Assembly: GCF_001458395.1 (NCBI RefSeq)
Contig: NZ_CYSR01000002.1
Span: forward strand, 1 to 64,000
Length of the DNA: 64,000 nt
Reading direction: 5' to 3'
Origin: Leisingera aquaemixtae
GTDB lineage: Bacteria > Pseudomonadota > Alphaproteobacteria > Rhodobacterales > Rhodobacteraceae
A program made the translations under genes and the position numbers. Below the pieces are notes generated by a model that worked only from the letters and a program-made list of their open reading frames with translations, was not told the DNA's origin and searched no databases. Every line of letters begins with the position of its first letter. Within the stretch, counting starts at the first letter, position 1. Positions 45,578-54,506 of this stretch are shown here, in pieces.

Positions 45578-46066
45578 GTGATCGAATTGCAAGCGGAACG
45601 AGCGGACGACCGGTGGGAGGTCGAGGCGCTTTACGACCTGTGCTTTGCGCCGGGCCGCGAGGCGCTGTCCTCGTACCGGCTGCGCGAAGGGGTGCCGCCG
45701 GTGGCGGGCCTCAGTCAGGTGGCGCGCGACAGCGACGGTATCCTGGCTGCGGCGATCCGGTTCTGGCCGGTGCTGATCGGGGACGCGCCGGCGCTCTTGC
45801 TGGGGCCGGTGGCGGTGCATCCGACGCGGCAGGGCGAGGGGCTGGGCGGGTCGCTGATTCGCGACAGCCTGGCCAAGGCGCAGGAGAGCGGCTGGGCGCG
45901 GGTGATGCTGGTGGGCGATGCGCCCTATTACCAGCGCTTTGGCTTCACCCGGCTGGAGGGGGTTGAGATGCCGCCCCCCACCAACCCGGACCGGGTTCTG
46001 GGGCTTGCCCTGCAGGATGGCGCCTGGGACGGTATCCGCGGCCAGGTGATCCGCTGGCAGGGTTGA
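45578..46066 (+). CDS. GNAT-family N-acetyltransferase (YhbS-like)
   Basis: A 162-residue acetyltransferase. The start was set at GTG 45578, nine bases after GGAGG. The acetyl-CoA loop is in LGPVAVHPTRQGEGLGGSLIRDSL, followed by MLVGDAPYYQRFGFTRLEGVEMP, a segment typical of the YhbS-like subgroup. No substrate can be named. It is 48 bp upstream of the EcsC gene and may share its transcript. Confidence 0.85.
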   Translation: MIELQAERADDRWEVEALYDLCFAPGREALSSYRLREGVPPVAGLSQVARDSDGILAAAIRFWPVLIGDAPALLLGPVAVHPTRQGEGLGGSLIRDSLAKAQESGWARVMLVGDAPYYQRFGFTRLEGVEMPPPTNPDRVLGLALQDGAWDGIRGQVIRWQG

Positions 46067-46114
46067 AATCGCCGCCGCTTCCGCCGATCTGTTATGCAGG
46101 TACAGGAGACGGAT

Positions 46115-46888
46115 GTGGCAGACATTCTGAGCAACGCGCGGGAGCTGACCCCGCAAGAGGTCGAGGCGGAGCTGGACGCGCTGGCCAATCGCTATCACGC
46201 GGCGGGCGGGTTCGGCGTGGAGCTGATGACCCGGCTGGGCGGCAGCGGCGAGAGCCTGCTGGAACGCTTGCCGGCGCCGGTGCGCGCCGGGCTGACCGGC
46301 GCCACGGAAACCGCGCTGCGGCTGGCCATGAAAGGCGCGACCACGTCGCGCCGCCTGGTGCCGGACCAGAAGCCCGGCGTCGACCGGGTTGTCAGCGCCG
46401 CCATGGGCGCGGCGGGCGGCGCGGCGGGACTGCCGGGGGCGCTGGTCGAGCTGCCTGCCACCACCGCCTTTTTGCTGCGCACCATTCAAAGCGCCGCAGC
46501 GGCCGAAGGCTTTGACCCGGAAGCCGAGAGCGTCACCTTCGATTGCATCCAGGTGTTTGCCGCGGCGGGCCCGCTGGCCAGCGATGACGGGGCCGATCTG
46601 GGCTTCGTCTCGCTGCGGCTGGGGCTGCCCGGCGGGGTGCATAAGCTGATTGCGCAGGTGGCGCCCAAGCTGGGGGCGGTGCTGGGGCAGAAGCTGGCGG
46701 CACAGGCGGTGCCGCTTGCCGGCGCGGTTGCGGGGGCTGCGGTGAACTACGTCTTCTCCGGCTATTACCGGGAGATGGCGCATGTGCATTTCGGCCTGCG
46801 GCGGCTGGCGGTGGAGGCTGGAACGCCGCAGGAGGAACTTGCGGCGCGGCTGCGGCAGCGGTTGCAGCGCCCCGGTGCGGCGGATTGA
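46115..46888 (+). CDS. EcsC-family protein
   Basis: A 257-residue protein of the EcsC/YtpP-like family. The start is GTG at 46115, with AGGAG six bases upstream; an ATG at 46094 lacks an SD. The central AAMGAAGGAAGLPGALVELPATTAFLL (in parts) and the VAPKLGAVLGQKLAAQAVPLAGAVAGAAVNYVF segment are characteristic. Two hydrophobic stretches could associate with the membrane. The family has no established function. Confidence 0.85.
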   Translation: MADILSNARELTPQEVEAELDALANRYHAAGGFGVELMTRLGGSGESLLERLPAPVRAGLTGATETALRLAMKGATTSRRLVPDQKPGVDRVVSAAMGAAGGAAGLPGALVELPATTAFLLRTIQSAAAAEGFDPEAESVTFDCIQVFAAAGPLASDDGADLGFVSLRLGLPGGVHKLIAQVAPKLGAVLGQKLAAQAVPLAGAVAGAAVNYVFSGYYREMAHVHFGLRRLAVEAGTPQEELAARLRQRLQRPGAAD

Positions 46889-46955
46889 GCGCATAGAGCA
46901 CTTGCACTTGCCGGAAAGGGAGATTTAATCGCCTCTTCCTGCTATGAGGGAAAAC

Positions 46956-47471
46956 ATGATTCAATACAGCCTCAAATGCGCAGAGGGCCACAGCTTTGAC
47001 AGCTGGTTCCAGTCTGCGGCGGCGTTTGACAAGCTGGCGGCGGCCGGCATGGTGTCCTGTGCGGTTTGCGGCGGCTCCGGGGTGAAAAAGGCGATCATGG
47101 CCCCGCGGGTGCGCCCGGGGCGCAAGGCAGTGTCCGCTGTTGGCGAGCCCGAACCTCAGGCCGCCGCGCCCGCTGCCGCTGCACCTTCCGCTTCGCTGCC
47201 GGCACCTGCGGCAGCGCAGGCCGGGCCGGGCCTGCTGAGCCGTCCGTCAGGCGAGGTGGAGAAGGCCATTGCCGAGCTGCGCCGGAAGGTGGAAGAGAAC
47301 TCCGATTATGTGGGCGACCGCTTTGTGCGGGAGGCGCGGGCGATGCATCTGGGCGAGGCGCCGGAGCGGGCCATTCATGGCGAGGCCAAACTTGAAGACG
47401 CGCGGGAGCTGATCGAGGAAGGTGTGCCGGTGCTGCCGCTGCCGTTCCGTCCCGGGCGTAAAGCGAATTGA
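46956..47471 (+). CDS. DUF1178 family protein
   Basis: A 171-residue protein. The N-terminal domain opens MIQYSLKCAEGHSFDSWFQS and has CAVCGGSGVKKAIMAPRV, giving a likely zinc-binding set of cysteines (Cys near 8, 36 and 39). An Ala/Pro-rich linker follows. The C-terminal part, REARAMHLGEAPERAIHGEA, matches the family's conserved end. GAGGGAAAA precedes the ATG at 46956. The function is unknown. Confidence 0.9.
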   Translation: MIQYSLKCAEGHSFDSWFQSAAAFDKLAAAGMVSCAVCGGSGVKKAIMAPRVRPGRKAVSAVGEPEPQAAAPAAAAPSASLPAPAAAQAGPGLLSRPSGEVEKAIAELRRKVEENSDYVGDRFVREARAMHLGEAPERAIHGEAKLEDARELIEEGVPVLPLPFRPGRKAN

Positions 47472-47484
47472 GAGGCAGGGCAGT

Positions 47485-48126
<642 letters not shown>

Positions 48127-48156
48127 ACTTTAGTTTCGCATGGCTAGCCCAGGCGG

Positions 48157-48309
48157 GCTCCCGCGCCCGCAGGGGCCATCAGCTGAGCTGATGCCGCCTT
48201 GGCGGCCTTGGGCCCGGCGCCGCGCCTGTGCGCGGCGCTGCACCGCACGCGGTGCGGTGCCATGCCCAACGGGCTGACGGCATGGTAATGCCCGAAGCCG
48301 GGCGGGAGC
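48157..48309 (+). repeat. Structured intergenic repeat, copy C
   Basis: Begins GCTCCCGC and ends GGGCGGGAGC. It shares CCGCCTTGGCGGCC, TTGGGCCCGGCGCCGCGC and CCATGCCCAACGGG with the other copies. It has its own inner hairpin GCACCGCA...TGCGGTGC at 48239-48259. It lies between the SDR gene and the next, leftward, gene. Confidence 0.7.
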
Positions 48310-48364
48310 AGCTCCCTTCTCCACCGGCGGAACGCCCCCCTTCCCGGGACAGGGCCAGCCGCAC

Positions 48365-48393
48365 AAAAAAGCCGGCGCGTTCACCGCGCCGGC
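48365..48393 (-). terminator. Terminator of the SPOR/protease-like gene
   Basis: A 9-bp stem (GCCGGCGCG with CGCGCCGGC) is followed on the minus strand by TTTTTT. It lies 42 bp below the stop at 48435. Confidence 0.88.
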
Positions 48394-48434
48394 GGGTGCC
48401 TTGCAGGCAATGGAGGCCCGTCCGGGGCGGACGG

Positions 48435-50207
48435 TTAATCCCAGCAGCTGACCAGGACGGTCATGCCGGAGGCGATCCGGGCGATTGCCGCGCTGGGCAG
48501 GCTGCCGGCGGCGGGGGACTTGCTGGCCGCGGTCACCCCGGCAGCATTCAGCGCACTGCGGATGGCTTCGGCGTTGACCGCAAAGCTCACACCCTCGGGC
48601 AGCTGTTTGCCCTCGAGCTGCCGCGGCAGCAGCATGCCGTGCACCGCGCCGGTGCGGTCGAGCACCGGGCCGCCGGCGTCGCCGGGCTGGGCCGCGAGGT
48701 CAAGCCGGGCCACCCCCGTGTTGCCGTCCAGGCTTTTGACATCGGCGATTTTGCCCCAGGTGAGACTCGGCGCGCCCAGCACGCCCTCATAGGAGAAGCC
48801 GGACACCGCAACCTCTGACTGCAGGCGCGGCGAAGAGGTGCTCAGCTCGGCCACCGCAGCCGGGGCCAGCGGCTCTGCCGGGCGCAGGATGGCGATGCCG
48901 CCGGCTGCGTCATTGGCCGCAACCTCGGCCTGGTAGCCGTGGTCCAGGGTGATCCGGGTGCAGCCCGCCACCACATCGGAGGTGGTCAGCACGCTGCCGT
49001 TGCCGTCCACGAAGAAGCCCGAGCGCGACAGTTTCGGTTTGCGGATCTCCAGGCCGGAGACCAGGTCGATGTCCTGCACCGCGTCACCGCCCGCTGCCGG
49101 GTCCAGAACGCCGCCGAGGCGGGTGAAACTGGCCTGCATCGCCGCCAGAACCCGGGTGCGGCGGTCTTCGTCACCGGCGGGCCAGATCAGGGTGAAGCCC
49201 TTCACTTCGCCGTTCTTCAGGCTGGCCTGGGTGAAGGAGACGATCCGGTCATTGCGGCCTTCGATGGTGAAGCTGTTGGAACCGCGCTGGCGCGGCCCCT
49301 CCAGCGGCACGATTTCCAGCGTCTGCATGATATCATAGAGGCCGAACAGGGTCCGCTTGTCGCCGGGCTGGCTGATCAGCAGGACCTGCGCCCCGAGATC
49401 GCCCTTGCTGGTGTAGTGGGCAAATGGCGATTCATAGCGGTCGAACCCCACTTCGCCTGCGGGCATCTGCAGGGCGATGCCGGCCTTGGCATCCTCCACC
49501 CGCGCCATGCCGGCGGAGATCAGCGGCGCGTTGTATTCATCCAGCAGCACCTGGCGCTGCGCGGTGGTCAGAACGCCGGTCGGCTCAAAGCCGCGGGCCG
49601 CCTGCCAGTCGCTCATCGAGGCGCGGGTGCCGCGGCCAAAGGCGCCGTCGATAGCGGACTCGTAGAAGCCAGCGGCTTTCAGCGCGACTTGCAAATTCAT
49701 CCGCTGTTCACGGCTGAGCGCGCTTTCGCTGCGGCGCGCCTGGGCAGGAGTCTCGTCGGGCAGGGCCGATTGCGGGGCCGTCTGCTGCTGCGGTTCAGGC
49801 TCCTGCACCGCAGGCTCTGCCGGGGCAGGGGCCGGGGCTGGCTCCGCCGGCGGGGTGGCATCCGCCGCCACCGGGTAGAACTGGCTGCGCAGATTGCGGC
49901 GGAAGGCGATGAAGCTGTCGCGCGGAATCTGGCCCTCGGCGCGGTAGACCTGCAGCACCCGCTCTGCGTCCTCGCGGGCATAGGGGCCCAGCACCACGCC
50001 GTACCAGCCGCCGCCAAGCGCGTAGCCTGACACATCCGGCAGGCGCGCGGCATAGGTGCGGGCCTCGCTTTCGGCTTCGCGCAGGGAGGGGCGGGCGGCA
50101 ATCTGGATCCAGACCGCTTCCCGGCTGCTTTGCGCCGACACAGGCGCAGCGAACGCAATGGCCAGCGCGATCAGCGGCAGCGCCAGAGCGGCAAACAGTT
50201 TATTCAT
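48435..50207 (-). CDS. Exported protein: SPOR-like, peptidoglycan-binding and degenerate trypsin-like domains
   Basis: A 590-residue protein with a signal peptide (KLFAALALPLIALAIAFAAPVSAQ, in parts). Residues about 27-105 resemble a SPOR domain (VWIQIAARPSLREAESEARTYA; WYGVVLGPYAREDAERVL). An Ala/Pro/Gln linker follows, then a PG-binding-1 domain (NLQVALKAAGFYESAIDGAFGRGTRASMSDWQ, in parts). The C-terminal 200 residues have the trypsin fold, but the usual His, Asp and Ser are replaced: LTTSDVVAGC, AAGGIAIL and PGDAGGPV. It is therefore probably a binding, not a cutting, domain. It is divergent from glyQ. Confidence 0.88.
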   Translation of the reverse strand: MNKLFAALALPLIALAIAFAAPVSAQSSREAVWIQIAARPSLREAESEARTYAARLPDVSGYALGGGWYGVVLGPYAREDAERVLQVYRAEGQIPRDSFIAFRRNLRSQFYPVAADATPPAEPAPAPAPAEPAVQEPEPQQQTAPQSALPDETPAQARRSESALSREQRMNLQVALKAAGFYESAIDGAFGRGTRASMSDWQAARGFEPTGVLTTAQRQVLLDEYNAPLISAGMARVEDAKAGIALQMPAGEVGFDRYESPFAHYTSKGDLGAQVLLISQPGDKRTLFGLYDIMQTLEIVPLEGPRQRGSNSFTIEGRNDRIVSFTQASLKNGEVKGFTLIWPAGDEDRRTRVLAAMQASFTRLGGVLDPAAGGDAVQDIDLVSGLEIRKPKLSRSGFFVDGNGSVLTTSDVVAGCTRITLDHGYQAEVAANDAAGGIAILRPAEPLAPAAVAELSTSSPRLQSEVAVSGFSYEGVLGAPSLTWGKIADVKSLDGNTGVARLDLAAQPGDAGGPVLDRTGAVHGMLLPRQLEGKQLPEGVSFAVNAEAIRSALNAAGVTAASKSPAAGSLPSAAIARIASGMTVLVSCWD

Positions 50208-50391
50208 TGTCAGGGCCTCGTATCCCGGAATTACTCTTAATTCTTTGCCGCGGAGGTAAAGCATTTTGCAGCAGCAAAGGGAACTCCTCATCGCAGGGGG
50301 AATTCCCGGCCCGTTGCCGCATTCCCGCACTTTTGTCGCCGATCCGCTGCGTGCAGCGGGCCGCAGCTGCCGGGCAAGCTGCCGCAGGGCG

Positions 50392-50420
50392 TTGACCCTG
50401 CCAAAAGCCTTGCATATGAC
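50392..50420 (+). promoter_or_regulatory. Sigma-70-type promoter of glyQ
   Basis: TTGACC (50392-50397) and TATGAC (50415-50420) are separated by exactly 17 bp. They lie about 115 bp upstream of the glyQ start within the 327-bp gap, in which no other coding feature is seen. Confidence 0.65.
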
Positions 50421-50534
50421 CCCAGAGACAACTTTGGACGCATCCTTAGGCAGCTTCGGGTGTCTCCTTTGATTATGACCCCGCGGCGGCAAATGCTCGA
50501 ATTCACAGCAACTGCGCCCATAAAGGGATAAGAC

Positions 50535-51476
50535 ATGACCCAGACCAACGGCGCGCCGCGCTCCTTCCAAGAGATTATCCTGAGGCTTCAGAACTACTGG
50601 GCCGCCAAAGGCTGCGCGGTGATGCAGCCCTATGACATGGAAGTCGGCGCCGGCACCTTCCACCCGGCGACCACGCTGCGCTCGCTGGGGTCCAAGGCCT
50701 GGGCCGCGGCCTACGTGCAGCCCTCGCGCCGCCCCACCGACGGGCGCTACGGCGAGAACCCGAACCGCTTGCAGCATTATTACCAGTACCAGGTGCTGAT
50801 CAAACCCAGCCCACCGGACCTGCAGGAGCTGTATCTGGGCTCGCTGGAGGCGATCGGCATCGACATGGCGCTGCATGACATCCGCTTTGTCGAGGATGAC
50901 TGGGAAAGCCCGACGCTGGGCGCCTGGGGCCTGGGCTGGGAGGTCTGGTGCGACGGCATGGAAGTCAGCCAGTTCACCTATTTCCAGCAGGTCGGCGGCC
51001 ATGACTGCCACCCGGTGTCCGGCGAGCTGACCTATGGCCTGGAGCGTCTGGCGATGTATGTGCTGGGCGTCGATCACGTGATGGACATGCCGTTCAACGA
51101 TCCGGACGCGATGATCCCGCTGACCTATGGCGATGTGTTCAAGCAGACCGAGGAAGAATACGCCCGCTGGAACTTTGACGTGGCCAGCACCGATGTGCTG
51201 CTGCGCCATTTCGAGGAGGCCGAGGCCGAATGCGCCGCGATCCTGGCGCAGGAGCATATCGACCCCAAGACCGGCAAGCGCATCATCATGGCGCATCCCG
51301 CCTATGACCAGTGCATCAAGGCCTCGCATATCTTCAACCTGCTGGACGCCCGCGGGGTGATTTCCGTCACCGAACGCCAGGCCTATATCGGCCGGGTCCG
51401 GGCGCTGGCCAAGCAATGCGCCGACGCCTTTGTGCTGACCGGGGCTGGCGGCCACACGGCAGAGACCGCGGCCTGA
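50535..51476 (+). CDS. glyQ: Glycyl-tRNA synthetase alpha subunit
   Basis: A 313-residue catalytic class II synthetase subunit. [32 protein letters not shown] at the start (in parts), [23 protein letters not shown] (motif 2) and the [22 protein letters not shown] motif 3 region are diagnostic. It works as an alpha2beta2 tetramer with GlyS encoded two genes downstream. The SD is GGGATAAG-like, before the ATG. Confidence 0.97.
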   Translation: MTQTNGAPRSFQEIILRLQNYWAAKGCAVMQPYDMEVGAGTFHPATTLRSLGSKAWAAAYVQPSRRPTDGRYGENPNRLQHYYQYQVLIKPSPPDLQELYLGSLEAIGIDMALHDIRFVEDDWESPTLGAWGLGWEVWCDGMEVSQFTYFQQVGGHDCHPVSGELTYGLERLAMYVLGVDHVMDMPFNDPDAMIPLTYGDVFKQTEEEYARWNFDVASTDVLLRHFEEAEAECAAILAQEHIDPKTGKRIIMAHPAYDQCIKASHIFNLLDARGVISVTERQAYIGRVRALAKQCADAFVLTGAGGHTAETAA

Positions 51477-51493
51477 GCAGGGGACAGAACGTT

Positions 51494-52027
51494 ATGGGGA
51501 AATTCCTTGCCCTGATCCTGATCGTCTCCGCGCTCGCCGCCGGCAGCGCGATGTATTACCTGCAGGTCTATGGCTTCTACGATGAGGTCGCGCTGCAGCC
51601 GGGCCGCGATGTGGTGCTGGTGCCGCTGGACGGCGGCGAGGGGCAGCCGATTGCCTATTCGGACTTCGAGGCGATTGACGCCGGCAGCTCCCCGATCCGC
51701 TACCGCGCCTGTTTCAGCACCAAGGTGTCGCCGGATGAGCTGGCGCAGGTCTTCACCCTGTCCGACAAGACCGAGCCGCGCAATGCGCCGGACTGGTTCG
51801 AGTGTTTCGATGCCGCCGCCATCGGCGCCAAGCTGGCGGATGGCACGGCCAGGTCGTTCCTGTCGGTTAAGAACATCTCCTATGGCGTCGACCGCATTGT
51901 CGCCGTCACCGGGGAGGGCCGCGGCTATGTCTGGCATGAGCTGAACGATTGCGGCCAGAAAGCCTATGACGGCACCGTGGTCGGCGAGGAATGCCCGCCC
52001 CGGCCTGAGGCAGGCGGAAGCGAATGA
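51494..52027 (+). CDS. Hypothetical single-span protein between glyQ and glyS
   Basis: A 177-residue protein. It begins with one membrane helix (KFLALILIVSALAAGSAMYYL), then a soluble domain with three or four cysteines (RYRACFSTKVSP, WFECFDAAAIG, NDCGQKAYDGTVVGEECPP). The start lies 17 bp after the glyQ stop, and the stop lies 76 bp before glyS. I believe similar proteins occur here in other Rhodobacteraceae (a DUF6446-type family), but this is from memory. The function is unknown; export and disulfide bonds are likely. Confidence 0.75.
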   Translation: MGKFLALILIVSALAAGSAMYYLQVYGFYDEVALQPGRDVVLVPLDGGEGQPIAYSDFEAIDAGSSPIRYRACFSTKVSPDELAQVFTLSDKTEPRNAPDWFECFDAAAIGAKLADGTARSFLSVKNISYGVDRIVAVTGEGRGYVWHELNDCGQKAYDGTVVGEECPPRPEAGGSE

Positions 52028-52103
52028 TGAGTCTTCGCCGCAAGCCCGCCCTATTCAATAATACTGCTGCGCCCGTATGCGCGGCCACGCCCGAGGACAT
52101 CCA

Positions 52104-54329
52104 ATGCCCGATCTGCTGATTGAACTGTTTTCCGAGGAAATCCCGGCCCGTATGCAGGCGCGTGCGGCTGAGGACCTGAAGAAGCGCGTGACCGATGGTT
52201 TGGTCGAGGCAGGCCTCACCTATGCCGGCGCCGCGGCGCTGTCGACGCCGCGCCGCCTGACCCTGGCGGTGGATGGCCTCTTGGCCGAAAGCCCCACCAT
52301 CCGCGAAGAGCGCAAGGGGCCGAAAGTGGGCGCGCCGGAGAAGGCCATCGAGGGCTTCCTGCGCGGCGCGGGCCTCACCCGCGACCAGTTGGAGGAGCGT
52401 GAAACCCCCAAGGGCGCGGTCTATTTCGCGATGATCGAAAAGCCGGGCCGCCCGGCGGCGGAGATCATTGCCGAAGTGCTGGAAGACACGATCCGCAACT
52501 TCCCCTGGCCCAAATCCATGCGCTGGGGCGCCGGGTCTTTGCGCTGGGTTCGTCCGCTGCATTCGATTCTGTGCATCCTGTCGGATGAAAACGGCACCTC
52601 CGTGGTGGACCTGGACATCGACGGCATCAAATCGGGCAACACCACCCGCGGCCACCGCTTCATGGCGCCGCAGGAGTTCACCGTCACCGGCTTTGACGAC
52701 TACGCGGCCAAGCTGAAGCGCGCGCATGTGGTGCTCGACGCCCGCGAACGGGCGGAGGCGATCTGGCAGGAGGCGACCAATCAGGCCTTCGCCAGCGGGC
52801 TGGACGTGGTCGAGGACAAGGGCCTGCTGGCGGAGGTCGCGGGCCTGGTCGAATGGCCGGTGGTGCTGATGGGCGCGATTGACGCCGAATTCCTAGGGCT
52901 GCCGGCAGAGGTGCTGCAGACTTCGATGAAGGAACACCAGAAATTCTTCTCGGTGAAGAACCCCAAGACCGGCCGGATTGAGAAGTTCATCACCGTTGCC
53001 AACCGCGAAACGGCGGACAATGGCGCCACCATCCTGGCGGGCAACCAGAAGGTGCTGAGCGCGCGTCTGGCGGACGCCAAGTTCTTCTGGGAGAACGACC
53101 TGCGCACGGCGAAGTCCGAGGCGGGCATGGGGTCCTGGGTTGAAAACCTCGGCAATGTGACCTTCCACAACAAGCTGGGCACCCAGGCGGCGCGCATCGA
53201 CCGCATCGCCGCGCTGGCGCGGGAAATTGCGCCGGTGGTCGGCGCCGATGCCGATCTGGCAGAGCAGGCGGCGCGGGTGGCCAAGGCCGATCTCAGCTCG
53301 GAAATGGTCTATGAGTTCCCGGAGCTTCAGGGCCTGATGGGCCGCTACTACGCCGAGGCCGCGGGCCTGCCTCAGGAAGTCGCCAATGCCTGCGAGCAGC
53401 ATTACTCGCCGCTCGGGCCGGGCGATGATGTGCCGTCGGAGCCGGTCTCGGTTGCCGTGGCGCTGGCCGACAAGCTGGACACGCTGACCGGCTTCTGGGC
53501 GATTGATGAAAAGCCTACCGGGTCGAAAGACCCTTTTGCCCTGCGCCGTGCTGCGCTGGGGGTGATCCGGCTGGTGCTGGAGAATGATGTGCGGATGCCG
53601 CTGGACCGGTTCTTCGACAGCCAGCTTCTGCGGGCGGAAAGCGCCGCCAATGGCGGGCTGCCGGAGGAGACCGTGAATAGCCTGCTGCAGGAGATTGCAG
53701 AGCACGGTGTATTCGGGTCCGCTTTTGAGGCCGTGAAAGAGAGCCTTGGCGGGTCTCCTGCGGAAGCCTTCCTGAACCTCGAAAAGAAGGTTCCGGACAC
53801 TTCGGATGACCTCCTCTCCTTCTTCCATGACCGGCTCAAGGTCTTCCTGCGCGATCAGGGCATCCGCCATGACGTGATCGACGCCTGCATCGCCATGGAC
53901 GGCAACGACGACCTGACCCTCTTGGTGAAACGCGCCCGCGCTTTGGAGGATTTCCTTAAGACGGAGGATGGCGGGAACCTCTTGCAGGGGTTCAAGCGCG
54001 CCAACAACATCCTCAGCCAGGCGGAGGAAAAGGACGGTGTCGAATACTCCTATGGCGCCGACCGTAAGTTTGCCGAAGACCCGGCCGAAACCGCGCTGTT
54101 CGACGCGCTGGAGGCAGGCGGGGCGGCGATCTCTCCGGCCATCGAGGCCGAAGATTTCGCGGCAGCCATGCGGGGCATGGCCGCCCTGCGTGCGCCGGTC
54201 GATGCGTTCTTTGAAGCGGTGCAGGTGAATGCGGAGAACGAGGTGCTGCGCCGCAACCGCCTCAACCTCCTCAGCCAGATCCGCCAGGTCTGCGGCCAGG
54301 TGGCTGACCTCACCAAAGTCGAGGGCTGA
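52104..54329 (+). CDS. glyS: Glycyl-tRNA synthetase beta subunit
   Basis: A 741-residue tRNA-recognition subunit. It opens with MPDLLIELFSEEIPARMQ and has TPRRLTLAVDGL, EGFLRGAGLTRDQL, KEHQKFFSVKNP and the HD-like region YAEAAGLPQEVANACEQHY. The C-terminus carries the anticodon-binding part (NRLNLLSQIRQVCGQVADLTKVEG, in parts). The start at 52104 follows GAGGA. A strong terminator closes the glyQ-glyS unit. Confidence 0.97.
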   Translation: MPDLLIELFSEEIPARMQARAAEDLKKRVTDGLVEAGLTYAGAAALSTPRRLTLAVDGLLAESPTIREERKGPKVGAPEKAIEGFLRGAGLTRDQLEERETPKGAVYFAMIEKPGRPAAEIIAEVLEDTIRNFPWPKSMRWGAGSLRWVRPLHSILCILSDENGTSVVDLDIDGIKSGNTTRGHRFMAPQEFTVTGFDDYAAKLKRAHVVLDARERAEAIWQEATNQAFASGLDVVEDKGLLAEVAGLVEWPVVLMGAIDAEFLGLPAEVLQTSMKEHQKFFSVKNPKTGRIEKFITVANRETADNGATILAGNQKVLSARLADAKFFWENDLRTAKSEAGMGSWVENLGNVTFHNKLGTQAARIDRIAALAREIAPVVGADADLAEQAARVAKADLSSEMVYEFPELQGLMGRYYAEAAGLPQEVANACEQHYSPLGPGDDVPSEPVSVAVALADKLDTLTGFWAIDEKPTGSKDPFALRRAALGVIRLVLENDVRMPLDRFFDSQLLRAESAANGGLPEETVNSLLQEIAEHGVFGSAFEAVKESLGGSPAEAFLNLEKKVPDTSDDLLSFFHDRLKVFLRDQGIRHDVIDACIAMDGNDDLTLLVKRARALEDFLKTEDGGNLLQGFKRANNILSQAEEKDGVEYSYGADRKFAEDPAETALFDALEAGGAAISPAIEAEDFAAAMRGMAALRAPVDAFFEAVQVNAENEVLRRNRLNLLSQIRQVCGQVADLTKVEG

Positions 54330-54345
54330 AAGGGCGCGGCCGCGC

Positions 54346-54366
54346 TTTCATCTTTCCAGAAATACT
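54346..54366 (-). repeat. 21-base intergenic motif GAGTATTT-N3-GAAAGATGAA, copy 3
   Basis: The inverse orientation of copies 1 and 2. It lies between the glyS stop and its terminator, so it is antisense to glyS. All 18 fixed bases match. Confidence 0.7.
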
Positions 54367-54379
54367 CGCCCCGCAGGGA

Positions 54380-54411
54380 CCGGCCTTTCCGCAAGGGAAG
54401 GCCGGTTTTTC
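54380..54411 (+). terminator. Terminator of glyS
   Basis: A stem CCGGCCTTTCC with its complement around a GCAA loop is followed by TTTTTCG. It lies 50 bp after the glyS stop. Confidence 0.88.
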
Positions 54412-54506
54412 GTTTCCGGAGCGCTTTCAGCCTCCGCAGGCCGTTACAAGGCTCTTGCGCCATCGCCGCATCCCCTTATGGTGACTGGCAAAGGAGACGT
54501 GCTGCA

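Noticed and set aside
50208-51455. Long minus-strand extension of the SPOR/protease-like frame over glyQ
   Set aside because: It is antisense to glyQ and lacks any motif. The signal peptide at 50207 marks the true start.
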